Assembly: GCA_944324445.1 (NCBI GenBank)
Contig: CALUWL010000001.1
Coordinates: 33,561-97,560 of the forward strand
DNA: 64,000 bases
Reading direction: 5' to 3'
Origin: Candidatus Gastranaerophilales bacterium
GTDB taxonomy: Bacteria; Cyanobacteriota; Vampirovibrionia; Gastranaerophilales; Gastranaerophilaceae
Position 1 is the first letter of the stretch, and every line of letters begins with the position of its first letter. The notes beneath the pieces were generated by a model, which was given only the letters and a program-made list of their open reading frames with translations, was not told where the DNA came from and did not search any database. Positions 60,912-64,000 of the stretch are shown here, piece by piece. The position numbers and the translations under genes are program-made.

Positions 60912-62246
60912 ATGGCGCCATTTCCGGAAACCGAAATAATGACAATTAAAAGACTTGAAGTAGCTTTAAGAAAAATGGATTTAAAGCTTTTAAAAGACGG
61001 GGCATATAAACTTCATGAAAAATACCACGGGGGTTATAAATTCGAATATTTGGATTTATTAAAAGAAATTTTTATGGAAGTATCCAATAATGCTTCAATT
61101 CCAAATGATATTAAAGATATTTTAGCGCCTACAATTGAAGATATTTTATCTCAACAAGGAATTAGTACAGATACATCAACCTCTCCTTATGAAGCTCTTA
61201 ACCAAAACAGAGTATCAAGCCTTACATCACTAAGCTACAGTCCAAATACTTTTGAAGAAAGTCAAGTGCAAGAACAGAAAATTAATGCTTTTGATGCTTT
61301 TAGCGCAAAATCCGATGAAAAACCGGAAAATCAAAATAAAATCTCATATTCTCAAAGCCCCTTTAGCGCAAAACCCTTTGAAGAATTTTCAATGAATACT
61401 CAAACAACAGAAACTAAAACCGCAAGTGTCGAAGTGCCTCAAGTCGAAAATGAAACTCCTATAGCTCAAGAAACCCTGCAAACAGAAGAAAAAACACCGA
61501 TTCAAACAAAAAATATAGCCATATTCTATGGGCAAGACAACTCCAATGAAAAGAAAAAGAATATCTTAAATTTTAAAAAACTTATTTCAAATTCACAAAA
61601 CGGTTCAATTGAAGAAATTTTAAAACTTTTATGTGAAATAAACACTCAAACAGACACAAATGTTTCAGAGCTTAAAAATCTTTTTGAACAACTTCAAAAA
61701 ACGCAGCATAAATTAAGCCTGACTACAAACGTTTCAAGCAAATATTTAATAAGCCTTTTTGAAGATAATAATTTTTCATATTCCTTTAAAAATAACAATC
61801 AAGAAGCACAAACAAAACTTATACCGATTTTTGGCTTATCTAATTTATTTGTTTGTAAAAACTGCAAAGAAAAATATTTAAACAAAAACAGTGAAATTTC
61901 ATCGCTTATTTTAGAATGTCCAAAATGCAAAAGTCCCATGTTTCCTGATTTTTACTCTAATCAAGACAATGGAGAACTTAATTTAGATTACTACAGCGAA
62001 GCCTTGATTTCACTTGCAAATTCGGAAGTCTGGTTTATTGTTCATCCTGTAATGGAAGAAAAAGCAATCGCAAGCCTGCTTTCAAATGCGCTTAAATTAA
62101 ACACTAAAATTAAAGATATATTTATTTTAGATAAAGACATAAACACAAGAGAAAACTTTAGAAGCTTATTTTCATCAATAAACCCTGAAGTAAAAATTAA
62201 TATTCAAATGAGCGCTCTTGAAGATTTTTTAAACTTGGTGAGATAA
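60912..62246 (+). CDS. Linker-rich zinc-ribbon protein, unknown function
   Basis: A 444-residue protein that I do not recognise as a whole. Residues about 1-75 are helical (MAPFPETEIMTIKRLEVALR). A long low-complexity Gln/Thr/Ser/Glu-rich linker runs to about 205. The C-terminal 240 residues are folded and include a zinc ribbon CKNC (about 317-320)...CPKC (about 337-340). A strand-helix ending (SLANSEVWFIVHPVMEEKAI, KIKDIFILDKD) follows and recalls the small C-terminal part of Sir2-like proteins; the catalytic NAD motifs are not seen, so this is only a faint resemblance. It lies directly between pilT and recO, joined to recO by a stop/start junction (62246/62247). Ribosome site AAGGAG at 60897-60902. 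Possibly a scaffold for the ATPase, but unproven. Confidence 0.6.
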   Translation: MAPFPETEIMTIKRLEVALRKMDLKLLKDGAYKLHEKYHGGYKFEYLDLLKEIFMEVSNNASIPNDIKDILAPTIEDILSQQGISTDTSTSPYEALNQNRVSSLTSLSYSPNTFEESQVQEQKINAFDAFSAKSDEKPENQNKISYSQSPFSAKPFEEFSMNTQTTETKTASVEVPQVENETPIAQETLQTEEKTPIQTKNIAIFYGQDNSNEKKKNILNFKKLISNSQNGSIEEILKLLCEINTQTDTNVSELKNLFEQLQKTQHKLSLTTNVSSKYLISLFEDNNFSYSFKNNNQEAQTKLIPIFGLSNLFVCKNCKEKYLNKNSEISSLILECPKCKSPMFPDFYSNQDNGELNLDYYSEALISLANSEVWFIVHPVMEEKAIASLLSNALKLNTKIKDIFILDKDINTRENFRSLFSSINPEVKINIQMSALEDFLNLVR

Positions 62247-63020
62247 TTGAAAAAGAACTACACAACAGAAGCAATTAACCTTAAAAATTATCCCTTAAAC
62301 GATAATGACAGTATTATTGTAATGTTTTCCAAAAATAAAGGGCTAATAAGAGCAATAGCAAAAGGGGCAAAGCGTCCAAAATCCAAATTGGGCGCAAGAA
62401 TTCAAATGTTTATTGCAAATAAGCTTATGCTTTTTGAAGGAAAAAACTTAGACACAATTCAGGAAGCTCAAAGCTTGAACACTTTTTCAAAAATAAGAAA
62501 TGATTTGGATAAATTGTCTTATTCAATGTATATAGCAGAACTTATAAATAATTTTTGTTCAAATCATTATTCGCAAGATGAAAACAACGAAGAAATCTAT
62601 AATTTGATTTTTAACACTTATAATAAAATATCAAACGCCTCAACAAAAGAAGAGGTTTTGCTTTCTGTTTTAAAATTTCAAATTAAATTAATGGATACAC
62701 TAGGCTGGGGTATCGATTTTAAAATGTGCAGCGTTTGCCAAAAAGAAATCGAAACAAATGCGCTATTTTCATTTAGTTTAGGAAGTTTTGTGTGTTTTAA
62801 ATGTGCAAAAGGGGATTTAAGCTGTATCAAAATCCATGATAAAATCAGAGAATTTATGCAGACTCTTTTAATTTCGGATTTTAATTTGCAGACAAAATAT
62901 GATAAGCTTGCAAATATTATGGTTTTAGAAAAATGCTTTAATTTTATGAAAAAATATATAGATAATATCTCGCACAAAAAAACAAAAATCTTTGAAGTAC
63001 TAGATTGCGTGAGTCAATAG
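62247..63020 (+). CDS. recO: DNA repair protein RecO
   Basis: A 257-residue RecO that, with RecF/RecR, loads RecA onto SSB-coated DNA. It starts at TTG 62247 immediately after the preceding stop, with GGTGAG four bases upstream. The N-terminal OB-fold begins YTTEAINLKNYPLNDNDSII with the basic RPKSKLG loop. The helical C-terminal domain holds the zinc motif CSVC...CFKC, which is present in many but not all RecO proteins. Standard length and content. Confidence 0.93.
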   Translation: MKKNYTTEAINLKNYPLNDNDSIIVMFSKNKGLIRAIAKGAKRPKSKLGARIQMFIANKLMLFEGKNLDTIQEAQSLNTFSKIRNDLDKLSYSMYIAELINNFCSNHYSQDENNEEIYNLIFNTYNKISNASTKEEVLLSVLKFQIKLMDTLGWGIDFKMCSVCQKEIETNALFSFSLGSFVCFKCAKGDLSCIKIHDKIREFMQTLLISDFNLQTKYDKLANIMVLEKCFNFMKKYIDNISHKKTKIFEVLDCVSQ

Positions 63021-63028
63021 GGGATATT

Positions 63029-63973
63029 ATGGATAAAGTTCTTGTTATTTTACCTGAAAGCATAGGCGGAAGATTAACAACTTCAAGCATAAAAGACGGT
63101 TTTATTCAAAACGGATTTTGTGTTGATGTATTTGATGAGCTTTATAAAAATGATTTAAATTTTGATTTTAAAAATTATAAATACATTGTAGGCTATGATT
63201 TTTCCCCTGTTAAATTTAAAATCGATAATAATTTGAAAATTCCTGCTATTGCTTATTTTTCAGATGTCATACAAGAAAAAACTTCGGGAATAGGATATTT
63301 AGAATATTATAAATACTTAAAAAACAACGATATTTTTGTTTTTTACTGGGATAGAGAACTTGCAAAAAAAGAAAATTTATTTTATCTGCCGCATTTTGTA
63401 AATTGTGAAATATATAAAAAATTAAAGCCATTATCAAAAACTTCTTTTGATATTTCTTTTATGGGAAGGCTGGATACTAAAATAAGACTTGAAACATATT
63501 TAAATTTAAATAAACATTTTAAGAACCTGAAATTTAGCTGGCATGCTATTGAAAAACATTATATAGACGCTTATTCAAGATGTGAAAACGATTTTGAAAA
63601 AGAAATTTTAAAAAACACATACAAAGGTTTTATTGATAACGAAAACGATATGGCAGAAGCAATTAACAATACAAAAATTATCTACAATATTAATTCTCAA
63701 GGCATAAGCTCGCTTAATTACAGAACTTTTCAGGTTTTAGCCTGCAAAAGACTAATGATTTCAGATAAAAGAGGTGAACTTGATTTATTTAAAGGAACTT
63801 TACCTTATTATTGCAATTTCGATGATTTAGTTAAAAAAATCGAATTTTACTTAAATAATGAAATCGAATACCAAAAAATTACCGAAAAAACCGACAAAAT
63901 AGTTAAACTAAATCATAATTCAAAAATTTGCGTTGAAAAAATGCTAAAGATGATAAATTCAAAAAATAACTAA
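63029..63973 (+). CDS. CgeB-like glycosyltransferase family protein
   Basis: A 314-residue glycosyltransferase-like protein. The frame opens at 63005, but ATG 63029 lies after AGGGG (63019-63023) and gives MDKVLVILPESIGGRLTTSS. The N-terminal half has a Rossmann-like opening. The C-terminal part SLNYRTFQVLACKRLMISDK...LFKG matches the end of CgeB-type/GT-B spore-maturation glycosyltransferases (R-x-F-E-A-L-A-C-type motif), which bind the nucleotide sugar. Donor and acceptor are unknown. It is coupled closely after recO, and only 27 bases remain to the window end, so downstream context is missing. Confidence 0.72.
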   Translation: MDKVLVILPESIGGRLTTSSIKDGFIQNGFCVDVFDELYKNDLNFDFKNYKYIVGYDFSPVKFKIDNNLKIPAIAYFSDVIQEKTSGIGYLEYYKYLKNNDIFVFYWDRELAKKENLFYLPHFVNCEIYKKLKPLSKTSFDISFMGRLDTKIRLETYLNLNKHFKNLKFSWHAIEKHYIDAYSRCENDFEKEILKNTYKGFIDNENDMAEAINNTKIIYNINSQGISSLNYRTFQVLACKRLMISDKRGELDLFKGTLPYYCNFDDLVKKIEFYLNNEIEYQKITEKTDKIVKLNHNSKICVEKMLKMINSKNN

Positions 63974-64000
63974 AATTTATTTATCAAAATCGAATAAATC

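Noticed and set aside
1..64000. CRISPR array, transposase, phage, toxin-antitoxin or restriction genes
   Set aside because: No regularly spaced direct repeats, IS ends or matching protein motifs were found; the window looks like stable core chromosome with lineage-specific genes rather than a mobile island.

Overview
The window is a very AT-rich (roughly 30% GC by eye), densely packed bacterial chromosome segment with almost only housekeeping genes and a minority of lineage-specific proteins. A Gram-negative-type envelope is indicated by lipid A genes (lpxD-lpxC-fabZ-lpxA, lpxK), an rfaE2-type heptose gene and an MCE/Mla lipid transporter. Together with MinC/MinD/MinE, a BioC/BioG biotin route and several small or secreted proteins of unfamiliar type, this fits a non-photosynthetic relative of the cyanobacteria (Melainabacteria/Gastranaerophilales type). 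That placement is inference from gene content and sequence style, not from a marker-gene comparison. No tRNA, rRNA, CRISPR array, insertion sequence, transposase, phage gene or restriction system was seen.

Layout. 139-10164 (+): a zinc-ribbon/ATPase/TPR protein, a PlsC-type acyltransferase, a ROK sugar kinase, Mfd and a parvulin-type lipoprotein, ending at a strong terminator. 10209-17321 (+): rfaE2, then a promoter and lpxD-lpxC-fabZ-lpxA, an M29 aminopeptidase, a polyprenyl synthase homologue and signal peptidase I with a long N-terminal extension. 17402-23632 (+): smc-scpA-scpB followed, in a translationally coupled arrangement, by a shortened class II ribonucleotide reductase homologue that lacks key catalytic residues. 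23619-26099 (-): an orphan ATP-grasp protein and a GAF/degenerate HD-GYP protein whose gene carries a 16-base homopolymer. 26231-28736 (+): metX-metW and a soluble histidine kinase. 28805-33262 (-): a filament-subunit-like unknown and minC-minD-minE-rplI. 33399-37847 (+): three lineage-specific proteins, including a 949-residue coiled-coil protein with two EF-hand loops. 37884-41997: biotin genes bioB(-), bioD(+) and bioF-bioG-bioC(-). 42023-49414: a repeat protein, a phosphohexomutase, a receiver-STAS regulator and the operon mlaE-mlaF-mlaD-lpxK. 49579-54989: a small membrane protein, serA, a GNAT-like protein, ribBA, ribE and a RipA-like membrane protein. 55193-59679 (-): an M16 peptidase pair, aroH, fmt and def. 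59788-63973 (+): a PilT-type ATPase, a zinc-ribbon protein, recO and a CgeB-like glycosyltransferase.

Many genes overlap by 1-20 bases, so translational coupling is the rule. Several starts were moved inward from the longest open frame because a Shine-Dalgarno sequence or family N-terminus pointed to an internal ATG or TTG. Intrinsic terminators are common as perfect 10-16 bp hairpins, and a few promoters place the -10 box so close to the start codon that leaderless transcripts are likely.

The most unusual items are the catalytically impaired ribonucleotide reductase paralogue attached to the chromosome-condensation operon, the possibly phase-variable and degenerate HD-GYP protein with a ribosome-binding-site hairpin behind it, the EF-hand/coiled-coil protein, and the leftward terminator with no visible gene to terminate.
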